A stretch of 64,000 nucleotides of DNA from the NCBI RefSeq assembly GCF_900176465.1, contig NZ_FWXR01000020.1:29038-93037 (forward strand), given 5' to 3'. Source of the DNA: Fulvimarina manganoxydans (GTDB lineage: Bacteria > Pseudomonadota > Alphaproteobacteria > Rhizobiales > Rhizobiaceae). The notes below the pieces were generated by a model. The model searched no databases. It saw only the letters and a program-made list of their open reading frames with translations, and had not been told where the DNA came from. The position numbers and the translations under genes were made by a program. Below, piece by piece: positions 26,128 to 34,968 of the stretch. Within the stretch, counting starts at the first letter, position 1. Every line of letters starts with the position of its first letter.

Positions 26128-26601
26128 ATGGCGCTTGCCGAAGGCTCCGCCCTTCCCGACTTCTCCTTGCCCGATCAGACCGGTGCGACGGTCACCCTCG
26201 CCGATCTCAAAGGGAAACCCTTCGTTCTCTATTTCTACCCGAAGGACGACACCTCCGGCTGCACCAGCGAAGCGATCGCCTTCTCCGGCCTCACGAGCGA
26301 TTTTGACGCCCTCGGCGTGCCGGTAATCGGTATGTCACCCGACCCGGTGAAGAAGCACGTGAAGTTCATCGAGAAGCACGATCTCAAGGTGCGCCTCCTC
26401 TCCGACGAAGAGAAGATCTTTCTCGAGGCCTGCGGGGTCTGGGTCGAGAAGTCGATGTATGGCAAGAAATATATGGGTGTCGAACGCACGACTGTGCTTG
26501 TCAGTGCCGATGGCACGGTCGCGAAACTGTGGTCCAAGGTGAAGGTCCCTGGCCACGCCGAGGCCGTCCTCGAAGCAGCGAAAGCCCATTCGTCGTCCTG
26601 A
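26128..26601 (+). CDS. bcp: Peroxiredoxin of the BCP/PrxQ type
   Basis: 157 residues from MALAEGSALPDFSLPDQTGA, with GAGGA about seven bases upstream. The peroxidatic cysteine is C45 in YPKDDTSGCTSEAI. The E. coli resolving cysteine position (50) is Ile here, and the only other cysteine is C102 in LEACGVW, so the enzyme is either 1-Cys or uses C102. It reduces hydroperoxides with thioredoxin. The stop codon overlaps the start of the next gene (TGATG). Confidence 0.95.
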   Translation: MALAEGSALPDFSLPDQTGATVTLADLKGKPFVLYFYPKDDTSGCTSEAIAFSGLTSDFDALGVPVIGMSPDPVKKHVKFIEKHDLKVRLLSDEEKIFLEACGVWVEKSMYGKKYMGVERTTVLVSADGTVAKLWSKVKVPGHAEAVLEAAKAHSSS

Positions 26602-27443
26602 TGGCCCCGGCGGATCCAAAACTCTTCGTGACCTTGCGCCAGGCTGCCGTCTCGGCCCTGGCCGAGGCGGATCTCGACCAGAAGGTCGCAAAGACCCAAG
26701 CGGCCACGGAGCTTTGGTTCGCCCGTCGCCTCGGCCTTCATGCACCAACCGACCCAAAGGTGCCGTCGCGTCCGGGGCGGCCTGACAAGCCAGACCTCGT
26801 CCCGCCAAAAACCGTCAAGCGCCGGTCCGTCCATACGGATGCCGGTCGGATCGCGTTGATCCACGCGCTTTGTCATATCGAACTCAACGCGGTCGATCTC
26901 GCCCTCGACATCGTCGCGCGCTTTGCCGATCAGCGTGTTCCCCGCTCCTTCTTCGATGGCTGGATGACCGTCGCCTTTGAGGAGGCCAAGCATTTCTCGC
27001 TTCTCTCGGAGCGTCTGAAGAGCTTCGGCTCCTTCTATGGCGCATTGCCCGCCCATGACGGTCTCTGGCAGGCCGCCGGGGCAACCAGCCACGATCTTTC
27101 GGCGCGTCTCGCCGTCGTTCCCCTCATCCTCGAAGCACGCGGTCTCGACGTAACGCCGTCCCTGATCGAAAAGCTCAACGAGGTGGGCGATGAAGAGACG
27201 GCGGCGATCCTCAAAATCATCTATGAGGACGAGAAGGGTCATGTCGCTGTCGGCGCCAAATGGTTTCGCTTCCTGTGTGCGCGGGAGCGCATCAATCCCG
27301 CCGCGCGCTTCCAGGCGCTGGTCCGCAGCTTGTTTCACGGAGAAGTCAAACCACCCTTCAACGATCTCGCCAGGGCCGAAGCGGGTTTGACACCGAGTTT
27401 CTACCGCACATTGTCTCCGCTCTCCAATTCCAGCTTCGGCTAG
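26601..27443 (+). CDS. Ferritin-like DUF455 protein
   Basis: 280 residues from the ATG overlapping the bcp stop. Helix-bundle carboxylate motifs typical of diiron ferritin-like proteins are visible: HIELNAVDLALD, FEEAKHFSLL (E-x-x-H) and YEDEKGHVAVG (E-x-x-H). DUF455 proteins are uncharacterised but belong to the ferritin-like superfamily and may bind a diiron centre. Coupling to a peroxiredoxin suggests a part in oxidant or iron handling (inference). No signal peptide. Confidence 0.85.
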   Translation: MAPADPKLFVTLRQAAVSALAEADLDQKVAKTQAATELWFARRLGLHAPTDPKVPSRPGRPDKPDLVPPKTVKRRSVHTDAGRIALIHALCHIELNAVDLALDIVARFADQRVPRSFFDGWMTVAFEEAKHFSLLSERLKSFGSFYGALPAHDGLWQAAGATSHDLSARLAVVPLILEARGLDVTPSLIEKLNEVGDEETAAILKIIYEDEKGHVAVGAKWFRFLCARERINPAARFQALVRSLFHGEVKPPFNDLARAEAGLTPSFYRTLSPLSNSSFG

Positions 27444-27651
27444 AACTTGCGTTGCGAATTTCGGTGATCGCTTCTCAGGTCCTGAAAGGTTTGGTTAACC
27501 TTAACCCTGTCTATTGGCGAAGCGTGGCCCTCGGTTGAATCCGATGCGCTCACGCCGAAGGCCAATCTCGTAAAGCCGAACATCTGCCGATGGTTCGCCG
27601 GAGACGCTCGCCTTCAAACACCATAAGGCGGAGACGGACGGATCGGGCGCG

Positions 27652-28965
27652 ATGATGGCTGAAGGCGGACAAGCGAAGATCTTCGGCCGCAGGCGGAATC
27701 CGGTCATGGTCGTCCTCGCTCATGGCGACACCGTTCGACATGTGACGCTGACCCACGGACTTGCCCTCAAATGCGCAGCGGGCCTTGCCGTGATGGCCGG
27801 ACTCGGCGCTGCCATTCTCACCTTCGCGATACCGAACGAGACCGGCGCGCCCGCTTTGCCATCCGACCATATGGTGCGACAAAGTTACGAGAATCGGATC
27901 GCGGCCTTGCGCTCCCAACTCGACGAAGCGACCAGCCGCCAGATCGTCGCTCAAAAGATGGTCGAATCGAAAGTCGACATCCTGCTTAATCAGCAGAAGA
28001 TGATTGCCGAACGCTATTTGCGCCTGGAGCCGCTGATCGAGCGAGCCCGCGAGACCGGGGTTCTTGGCGACGCGGAACCGGCGAGCATTCCCCTTCCCCA
28101 GCCAAAACCGGAAACCGCAGAGATGGACCCATTCGACGGGCTTGCCGCTGCGATCGGTGAAGAGCCGGAGGCGGCGCCCTCCGTAAATCCTGCGGCGACA
28201 CCGGCCAAGGATGCGAAGAACGCGACGAAGCTCCTCGATCCCTTCGCGACAGCCTCGATCCGCAATTCCGATCTCGCACTTTCCGCTGAAACCCTGCATC
28301 AGGTCGGCAAGGCGATTGACCATGCCGAGTTGCAGATGATCGCCGACCTGCGCATCCTGACGAACGAAGCGATCGATAAGACGATTGAGATCGCTTCGCT
28401 CTTGGCGGATGTGGGATTGGAGGTGGAGCCGGGCGGCGATCTTGCTCTTGGTGGCCCCTTCGAGCCGGTTCCCGAGGATTTCGACGAACAGCTTGAAGAT
28501 CTGGAAGACGCGTTGAAGCGGCTCGAAGATGTCCGAGCGCTCAGCGCAAGCCTGCCCTTCGACGCGCCGATGTCGTCGCGACTCATCTCGTCAACCTTCG
28601 GCGTTCGGTCCGACCCGTTTCTGCGTCGGCGCGCTCTACATTCTGGGATTGACTACGCGGCGAGCCGCGGCACGCCGATTCATGCGACGGCGCCCGGTAA
28701 AGTAGTGTCAGCCGGATCGTCGGGCGGCTATGGCATGATGGTCGAGATTGACCATGGAAACGGAATTCATACGCGCTACGGTCACATGTCGCGCATCACC
28801 GTCTCCGTCGGACAGACGATCGAGAAGGGCGAGCAGATCGGCGCTGTCGGATCGACCGGGCGAAGCACCGGGCCGCACCTGCACTACGAGGTTCGACGCG
28901 ACGACCAGGCGATCGACCCCATGCGCTTCATTCGCACGGGGCGCCGCCTGAAAGACCTTGTCTAA
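27652..28965 (+). CDS. M23 family peptidase (LytM/EnvC-like) with N-terminal membrane anchor
   Basis: 437 residues. A single membrane segment near residues 40-60 (AAGLAVMAGLGAAILTFAIP) is followed by a coiled coil (about 75-120), a Pro/Ala-rich middle and a second coiled stretch. The C-terminal LytM domain (about 320-430) has the zinc ligands in LHSGIDYAASRG and STGPHLHYEV. Such proteins cleave peptidoglycan cross-links or activate amidases in the periplasm during growth and division. All catalytic residues appear intact. Start is one of two adjacent ATGs. Confidence 0.9.
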   Translation: MMAEGGQAKIFGRRRNPVMVVLAHGDTVRHVTLTHGLALKCAAGLAVMAGLGAAILTFAIPNETGAPALPSDHMVRQSYENRIAALRSQLDEATSRQIVAQKMVESKVDILLNQQKMIAERYLRLEPLIERARETGVLGDAEPASIPLPQPKPETAEMDPFDGLAAAIGEEPEAAPSVNPAATPAKDAKNATKLLDPFATASIRNSDLALSAETLHQVGKAIDHAELQMIADLRILTNEAIDKTIEIASLLADVGLEVEPGGDLALGGPFEPVPEDFDEQLEDLEDALKRLEDVRALSASLPFDAPMSSRLISSTFGVRSDPFLRRRALHSGIDYAASRGTPIHATAPGKVVSAGSSGGYGMMVEIDHGNGIHTRYGHMSRITVSVGQTIEKGEQIGAVGSTGRSTGPHLHYEVRRDDQAIDPMRFIRTGRRLKDLV

Positions 28966-29027
28966 GCACGCGCAAGGACCAAAGAGAGCCACTCGACAAG
29001 CGGGCTCGGTTGCCTCCCGTCAGCCGC

Positions 29028-29807
29028 TTATGCGCTCTCGGAGGCGTCCAGGAAATCCAGCACAGCTGCTTTGAATGTCTTGTCGCCGACGGCGAGCATA
29101 TGATCTCGGCCCTTGATCTCGAAGGCTTGGCCGTTCGGCAGAAGCGCCGCCAGACGCTCGGCCGAGCCCGCAATGTCGTCCTTCGTGCCCACTCCGACTA
29201 GCGTCGGTTGTTCGATTCGCCGGACATCGTCTTCGCTCAATTCCCGGCGGGAATGGGCGATGCAGGCCGCCAAAGCCAACCGGTCGCTCTTCGTCTTGTC
29301 GGCAAAGGCGCGGAACATGCGCCCTCGCTCGTCGGCGACATCGTCGAGGCTTGGTGCTCGAAGAGCCTTCGCGATTGGGTCCCAATCGCCGACGCCGGCG
29401 ACAAGGCCGTAGCCCAGGCCGCCAAGGACGAGCTTTTCAACTCGCTCGGGAGCCATCAGCGCGGCGAAGGCGCTGACGCGCGCACCCATCGAATAGCCGA
29501 AGAAGGTTGCGGACTTCACCTCGGCCGCATCAAGAAGCGCGAGCGCGTCGCCCACCATCCTGTCCGGCGTATAAGCCGCTTCGTCCGTCGGCTTGTCGCT
29601 CGCGCCGTGGCCACGATGATCGAAGGCAAGGCACCGAAACCCGGCGCGAACCAGAACATGGACCCAGCCCGGATCGATCCAGTTGACGCGCATCGAGGAC
29701 GCAAAACCATGGACGAGCAGCACGACCGGTGCGTCGGGCTCGCCCTGGTCGAGATAGGCGATCTCGACACCGTCATGCTCGAAGCGTCCCGTCGTCCCAA
29801 CCATCAC
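29028..29807 (-). CDS. Alpha/beta hydrolase
   Basis: 259 residues of the classic fold: oxyanion HGFASSM, the DHRGHGASDKP loop, nucleophile serine in FFGYSMGARVSAFAALM, acid near GVGTKDDIAGSAERL and histidine in IKGRDHMLAVG. No signal peptide. Sequence resembles small-molecule esterases or lactonases; the substrate cannot be told. It lies 84 bp after the Pmp3-like gene on the same strand. Confidence 0.85.
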   Translation of the reverse strand: MMVGTTGRFEHDGVEIAYLDQGEPDAPVVLLVHGFASSMRVNWIDPGWVHVLVRAGFRCLAFDHRGHGASDKPTDEAAYTPDRMVGDALALLDAAEVKSATFFGYSMGARVSAFAALMAPERVEKLVLGGLGYGLVAGVGDWDPIAKALRAPSLDDVADERGRMFRAFADKTKSDRLALAACIAHSRRELSEDDVRRIEQPTLVGVGTKDDIAGSAERLAALLPNGQAFEIKGRDHMLAVGDKTFKAAVLDFLDASESA

Positions 29808-29891
29808 CGGATCCTTTCCGTCGCCGTGCTCGAATTTCGCTCGAGAACGTCCTGTGCAGCTTCGGTCAGTTGGTCGGATTCGGCCGGGACG

Positions 29892-30050
29892 TCAATATTT
29901 GGCAATGACCCACACGGCGTGGATGATACCCGGGATGTAGCCGAGAATGGTCAGGACGATGTTGATCCAGAAATGTTTTCCGAGGCCGACCTGCATGAAG
30001 ACGCCGAGCGGCGGAAGAAGAATGGCGATGATGATGCGCACGATGTCCAT
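29892..30050 (-). CDS. YqaE/Pmp3 family membrane protein
   Basis: 52 residues from the ATG of MDIVRIIIAILLPPLGVFMQ, with an AGGAG ribosome site; an in-frame upstream methionine has none. Two hydrophobic helices with the LLPPLGVF and GYIPGIIHAVWVI motifs define the UPF0057/Pmp3 family. Members are small inner-membrane proteins linked to salt, cold or membrane-potential stress in plants, yeast and bacteria. Confidence 0.93.
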   Translation of the reverse strand: MDIVRIIIAILLPPLGVFMQVGLGKHFWINIVLTILGYIPGIIHAVWVIAKY

Positions 30051-30296
30051 GAAGCTTGTCTCCTGAGGCTCGATAATCTTCGAATTCACGCCCAGTAACG
30101 CCCGTTCGGCGCGCCCGTTCCGTTCGAGGACCTCCGCGCCGATCGCCTTCCAGTTCGAATCTCGGCGTCTCTCCCATCATGATATTGCCTATCACGTCCG
30201 ATAGACACCGTATCGATTTCAAACGTTCTCGCCCTCGGAGCATGATGGCCTCGGCAAAGGTGAGAGAAGGACAGCGTCCAGGAGGAATGATCATTC

Positions 30297-30812
30297 ATGC
30301 GTAAAATCCACGGCCTCTCGGGTGCTCTGGCGGCCGCCGCCTTCTTGGCAACCGGCCTCTCTGCCTTTGCTCAGACGAGCTACTTCGACCGATTCAACGG
30401 CAACTGGTCTGGCGGCGGAAGCGTCCGTCTCGACACGATGCCGGCGCCGGTCAATGTCTCCTGTGACGCTGCGGGCGCTCGCACCAAGGCGAACGCCTTC
30501 TCCTTGAATGCGAGATGCCGCGCCATGCTGGTTTTCTCGCGGGAGTTCGGTGCCGATCTGAGCCGTGACCCGAAAGGCGGTGCCTATACGGGAGTTTATC
30601 GCGGCGCCAAGAGCGGTCCGGCACGCCTCTCCGGTCAGCGCAAGGACTCGACCCTGGATCTGCAAGTCACGTGGGGCCGCGAGATTTACGGTGACAACAA
30701 GGCCCGCATGCTGATCCGCCACGAAGGCGGCAACACCTTCTCCATCCAGGTGATCGACCAGATCGACGGAAAGCCGGTCATCGTATCGGATCTCAGCTTC
30801 GAGCGCTCCTGA
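30297..30812 (+). CDS. Secreted/periplasmic protein of unknown function
   Basis: 171 residues. MRKIHGLSGALAAAAFLATG ending in SAFAQ is a Sec signal peptide (about 26 residues). The mature part begins FDRFNGNWSGGGSV and is beta-rich with two cysteines (in NVSCDAAG and NARCRAML), probably a disulfide. The pattern resembles small lipocalin-like or beta-barrel periplasmic proteins, but I do not recognise the family. Its transcript probably ends at the hairpin 30881-30909. Confidence 0.75.
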   Translation: MRKIHGLSGALAAAAFLATGLSAFAQTSYFDRFNGNWSGGGSVRLDTMPAPVNVSCDAAGARTKANAFSLNARCRAMLVFSREFGADLSRDPKGGAYTGVYRGAKSGPARLSGQRKDSTLDLQVTWGREIYGDNKARMLIRHEGGNTFSIQVIDQIDGKPVIVSDLSFERS

Positions 30813-30880
30813 TCCGGCTGGTTGACGAGCCCTCAATCAGCGTTCGAAGGCGTTCGAAAGAGCTGATGCGGAATACGAAA

Positions 30881-30909
30881 ACGGGAGCCGAAGACGATCG
30901 GGCTCCCGT
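30881..30909. terminator. Bidirectional terminator
   Basis: ACGGGAGCC and GGCTCCCGT are exact complements around an 11-nt loop, with AAAA before and TTAAA after. It lies between the convergent hypothetical gene (ends 30812) and the IalB-type gene (ends 30969). Confidence 0.7.
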
Positions 30910-30968
30910 TAAACATAACTATATATGGTCTCGGCGGGACGTCGCTGCGCCAAAGCCTCGTTCAGACT

Positions 30969-31604
30969 TTAGCCACCGTTGCTTTTTGCGGCTTCCTGCG
31001 CTTCCTCGAAGCGTTTCCGGCGCTCTTCGGCCTGACGCTGGAGAGCGTCGTTCAGCTCTTGCTGACGCTGCGCGATTTCCGGTGCCGCCTTCGGCTCGCC
31101 ATCATAGGCATCCGTGAAGCCCGTCAGCGTCACCGGGACCGGGTTCGGCTGACGCTGGAAGTTGATCGAGGTGACCATCATTTGCTTGCCGCGCTTCATG
31201 GAATTGACCACGGCGTCGGTCAGCTGTGCCTCGGCGATGCAGCGATCCTGGAAACACACCGAATAGTTCAGCGTCGTCGGCGCGTTCTCATCGACCTTCA
31301 GCTGCACGCCAGCCGGAATGACGCGGCCCGTTGGCACGACGGCCTGGACGACCTTCTGATTGACCTTGCCCTTCACCTCGATGAGGTTGACGGCCGTGAT
31401 CAGCTGCCGCGTATCGGCGACGAGCGTATATTGCGTGTTGCAGATTTCGTTCTCGCCCTGCTGGGAGCAGACCTTGAACCATTCAGCCGGCGCGACCTGA
31501 GGCGCATCTGCCTGCTGCTGGGCCGAAGCTGCGCCGGCGAGGGTGACGGCACCGAGGAGCCCGGCGGCCATCGTCTTGAGGGAAATGGTCGACTGGCGGA
31601 GCAT
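30969..31604 (-). CDS. Invasion-associated locus B (IalB) family periplasmic protein
   Basis: 211 residues from MLRQSTISLKTMAAGLLGAV, with AGAGG upstream; the frame is open further but lacks a ribosome site. A signal peptide ends near AGAASA. The IalB domain (about residues 35-165) has WFKVCSQQGENEICNTQY and the paired CFQDRCIAE cysteines. A charged coiled-coil tail of about 35 residues (QRQQELNDALQRQAEERRKR) follows. IalB was named in Bartonella, where it aids erythrocyte invasion; in free-living Rhizobiales it is a general periplasmic protein of unknown role. Confidence 0.9.
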   Translation of the reverse strand: MLRQSTISLKTMAAGLLGAVTLAGAASAQQQADAPQVAPAEWFKVCSQQGENEICNTQYTLVADTRQLITAVNLIEVKGKVNQKVVQAVVPTGRVIPAGVQLKVDENAPTTLNYSVCFQDRCIAEAQLTDAVVNSMKRGKQMMVTSINFQRQPNPVPVTLTGFTDAYDGEPKAAPEIAQRQQELNDALQRQAEERRKRFEEAQEAAKSNGG

Positions 31605-31892
31605 CAGTTTGGCCTCTGTTCCTTTGGGGCAATGCATCTGACGAATGAATGTCGGAGGTTCATTAACGGGGCGCGACGTCGGACGCAAATAAGGCCAATT
31701 GAAGGCTGGCGAAAGGGCCGATCGCGCCTGCCCGTCTCTTCGCCCGCCCCGCCTCACTCCTTCTTTGAAAAGGCCTGCGCGGCCTTGCTTTGTCGCCATC
31801 GGCGCCTTTGCAAAAAACCGGTTCCCTGTTTTTCGGCGAATGCTTTAGAACCGGCCGCACAGAATACCACCACGTCTCGGAGCGGATCTTTC

Positions 31893-33734
31893 ATGCGGAC
31901 GACCCCCATCTACCGGCTTGCCGGCGTGATCGCTCTCCTCGGCGCGGCGTTCGCATCGCCTTTCGCCGAAGCCGCGCCGTCTCATGGGATCGCCATGCAG
32001 GGCGAGCCGGCCCTGCCCGCCGATTTCGACCATCTCGGCTTCGTCAATCCGGATGCGCCGCAAGGCGGCACCATGCGGTATGGCGTCTATGGGACCTTCG
32101 ACAATCTCAATCCGGTCATCGTGCGCGGCGCGCTGACGACCGCACGCGGCATCTGGTTCGACAAGGAATTCGGCAATCTCGTCTTCGAGCCATTGATGCA
32201 GCGCTCGCCCGAAGAACCCTTCACCATGTACGGTCTTCTGGCCGAGACGGTGAAGACCGACGAGGAGCGGACCTTTGTCGAATTTCAGCTCAATCCCAAG
32301 GCGACCTTCTCCGACGGCAAACCGGTCCGTCCCGAGGACGTCCTTTTCACGGTCGAGATGCTGCGCGAGCATGGCCGCCCTTTCTATGCCAACTGGCTGC
32401 GCCCGGCGGTGAAGATCGAGAAGGTCGGTGAGCACGGCGTCCGATTCACCTTCGACGAGACCGCAACACGGGAAACGCCGCTTCTGATCGCCGGCCTTCC
32501 CGTCCTCCCCGAGCATGCCTTCGACCGGGAGACCTTCGAGCGCACGACGCTGGAGCCCGTCATCGGCTCGGGGCCTTATCTGATCGCCGACGTCAAGCCG
32601 GGCCAGCAGATCACCTATCGCAAGAACCCGGACTATTGGGGCCGCGACCTGCCGATCAAGCAGGGCATCGACAACTACGATGCGATCGTCATCGATTATT
32701 ATCGCGATGCGAATGCCCAGTTCGAGGCCTTCAAGAAGGGGAACAGCTACATCTATAACGAAGGCGGTCCGACGGTCACAGGCGATCCATCTCACTGGGA
32801 GACGGCCTATGATTTTCCGGCCGCCAAGGACGGACGCGTCGTCAAGGAGACTTTCGAGGCCGGAACGCCGGCCCTGACGATGGGCTTCGTCTTCAACACG
32901 CGCCGACCGATCTTCGCCGACCGCGAGGTCCGCAAGGCGCTTTCGATGCTCTTCGACTTCGAATGGGCCAATCGGAACCTGTATTACGACGCCTATGGGC
33001 GCACCGGCTCCTTCTTCCAGGATTCAGAGCTCTCGGCTCTCGGCGTTCCCGCAAGCGACGCGGAGAAGGTGCTTCTTGCGCCGTTTTCCGATGCGGTCGA
33101 CCCGGAGGTGATGAACGGCACCTACAAGCCAACGGTGAGCGACGGCTCTGGCGCGGATCGCCGGGTGATGCGCTCTGCGCTCGGCCTCTTCAAACAGGCG
33201 GGCTACAGTCTTCAAGGGGGCCAAATGGTCGGTCCGGACGGCACGCCCTTGAGCTTCGAGATTCTCGCTCAAACCCCCATGCAGGAGCGCCTCGCCCTCT
33301 CCTATAAGCGCACGCTTGGCCGCCTTGGCATATCGGTTACGGTCCGCCAAGTGGATGATTCTCAATATCAGGCCCGCAAAAACACCTTCGACTACGACAT
33401 GATCGTCGGCGCTTATACGAGCTCGTTGTCGCCGGGCGCCGAACAGGTCTATCGCTGGGGCTCGATCTCTAAAGACCTCCAAGGGACCTTCAACTATGCG
33501 GGCGTTGCCGATCCGGCCGTCGATGCGATGATCGACGCGATGGTCAATGCGCGAAGCCGCGAGGACTTCGTCACCGCCGTCAGGGCTTATGACCGCGTCC
33601 TGATTTCGGGCCATTACATGGTACCGCTCTTTTATCTGCCGAAACAGCGGCTCGCCCGATGGAATTTCGTCAAACATCCGGAAGCAACGCCGCTCTACGG
33701 CTATCAGTTGCCGAGCTTCTGGCTGGAGCGCTGA
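31893..33734 (+). CDS. ABC transporter substrate-binding protein, family 5 (peptide/YejA-like)
   Basis: 613 residues from MRTTPIYRLAGVIALLGAAF, with GGAGCGGA upstream and a signal peptide of about 29 residues. Family-5 features include NPDAPQGGTMRYGVYGTFDN, LKATFSDG-like FSDGKPVRPEDV and GSGPYLIADVKPGQQITYRK. The length and GGTMRYG/FDNLNP segments are those of the YejA branch that binds oligopeptides or antimicrobial peptides. No permease or ATPase genes follow, so it works with a transporter encoded elsewhere or yejBEF lies apart. Confidence 0.92.
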   Translation: MRTTPIYRLAGVIALLGAAFASPFAEAAPSHGIAMQGEPALPADFDHLGFVNPDAPQGGTMRYGVYGTFDNLNPVIVRGALTTARGIWFDKEFGNLVFEPLMQRSPEEPFTMYGLLAETVKTDEERTFVEFQLNPKATFSDGKPVRPEDVLFTVEMLREHGRPFYANWLRPAVKIEKVGEHGVRFTFDETATRETPLLIAGLPVLPEHAFDRETFERTTLEPVIGSGPYLIADVKPGQQITYRKNPDYWGRDLPIKQGIDNYDAIVIDYYRDANAQFEAFKKGNSYIYNEGGPTVTGDPSHWETAYDFPAAKDGRVVKETFEAGTPALTMGFVFNTRRPIFADREVRKALSMLFDFEWANRNLYYDAYGRTGSFFQDSELSALGVPASDAEKVLLAPFSDAVDPEVMNGTYKPTVSDGSGADRRVMRSALGLFKQAGYSLQGGQMVGPDGTPLSFEILAQTPMQERLALSYKRTLGRLGISVTVRQVDDSQYQARKNTFDYDMIVGAYTSSLSPGAEQVYRWGSISKDLQGTFNYAGVADPAVDAMIDAMVNARSREDFVTAVRAYDRVLISGHYMVPLFYLPKQRLARWNFVKHPEATPLYGYQLPSFWLER

Positions 33735-33858
33735 TCAGGTAGCTGACCTTTAGCGCTACCCGATTGCGGCCCTGCGAAAACACGCAAAAGCCTGGACCGG
33801 GCCGCTATGCCGCAGAGGACAACGCCCTAGCTCCCCGCCTCGACGCCATCGAAGCGGG

Positions 33859-34905
33859 GTGCATGTGTTCGACTCGGTCTGGATCTGGTTTGCGATCGCC
33901 GCGATAGGCACGGCGATCATTTGGAAGGGGAGCGGCCTCCTCGAATCCTCCAGCGAAAAATTGTCGATCTATTATAGGCTGCCGCCTGTCGTTCATGGAG
34001 CGATCGTCGTCGCCGTCGGCTCGAGCTTCCCGGAGCTGTCGACGACCGTCCTTTCGGCTCTTGTCCATGGCGAGTTCCAGCTTGGCGTTGCCGCGATCGT
34101 CGGTTCGGCAATCTTCAACATTCTGGTGATCCCGGCCCTTGCCGGCCTCTTCAGTCCCAAGCGGCTCGAAGCCGATCGCGAGATCGTCTATAAGGAAGCC
34201 CAGTTCTACATGGTCTCGGTGGCGGTGCTGCTCGTCACCTTCTCCTTTGCCGTGATCTATTTTCCGGCCCAATCGGAGGGCGAAGGCGTCATCGCCGGCG
34301 AGATGACCCGGCTTCTTGCCCTCATCCCGGTCGGCCTCTACGCTCTCTATGTCTTCGTGCAATATCTGGAGGCCAAGGAGAATCCGGGCGACGAGCCGGA
34401 GCCGGGAACGCGCGTCGGCCGGCAATGGCTGATCTTCCTCGCCTCGCTCGTCGTCATCGTGATCGGCGTCGAGGCGCTGGTGCGCTCGGCGATCGAACTC
34501 GGCGACATGTTCGGCACGCCGAGCTTCCTTTGGGGCTTCACGGTGGTTGCGGCCGGCACGTCGGTCCCCGACGCCTTCGTGTCGATCCGCATGGCGCGCA
34601 AGAATGAGGGCGTGCCGGCAATCGCCAACGTTCTCGGCTCGAATATCTTCGACCTTCTCGTCGCGATCCCCGCCGGTGTTCTCATCGCCGGGGCGACGGT
34701 GATCAATTTCTCGGTCGCCGCGCCCATGATGGGCCTCTTGACCGTCGCCACCATTGCCCTCTTCCTCCTCATGCGGACCGGCATGATCCTGACTAAGCGC
34801 GAAAGCGTCTTTCTTCTCGTCCTCTATGCCGCGATGGTCATCTGGGTGACGCTCGAAAGCACAGGGGTGACGAGCCTTCTCTCAGGGCTTCTAATGGAAG
34901 GCTGA
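33859..34905 (+). CDS. Cation antiporter of the CaCA superfamily (YrbG-like sodium/calcium exchanger)
   Basis: 348 residues with about ten membrane spans in two inverted halves. Each half has the alpha-repeat: AVGSSFPELSTTVLSALVHG with GSAIFNILVIPALAG, and AGTSVPDAFVSIRMARKNEG with LGSNIFDLLVAIPAG. Acidic ion-binding residues are retained (E in PELS, D in PDAF). The start is GTG 33859 or GTG 33865, with no strong ribosome site for either. Expected in the inner membrane exchanging Ca2+ or another cation for Na+ or H+. Confidence 0.92.
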   Translation: MHVFDSVWIWFAIAAIGTAIIWKGSGLLESSSEKLSIYYRLPPVVHGAIVVAVGSSFPELSTTVLSALVHGEFQLGVAAIVGSAIFNILVIPALAGLFSPKRLEADREIVYKEAQFYMVSVAVLLVTFSFAVIYFPAQSEGEGVIAGEMTRLLALIPVGLYALYVFVQYLEAKENPGDEPEPGTRVGRQWLIFLASLVVIVIGVEALVRSAIELGDMFGTPSFLWGFTVVAAGTSVPDAFVSIRMARKNEGVPAIANVLGSNIFDLLVAIPAGVLIAGATVINFSVAAPMMGLLTVATIALFLLMRTGMILTKRESVFLLVLYAAMVIWVTLESTGVTSLLSGLLMEG

Positions 34906-34968
34906 TCGGCTGCCGGGCCGACGACCGGACATCGGGCGCTTGCCCGATGCCGGTTCTAACGCTCTGGA

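Noticed and set aside
31059..31892. Upstream extension of the family-5 binding protein
   Set aside because: Runs antisense through the IalB gene; the signal peptide and ribosome site place the start at 31893.
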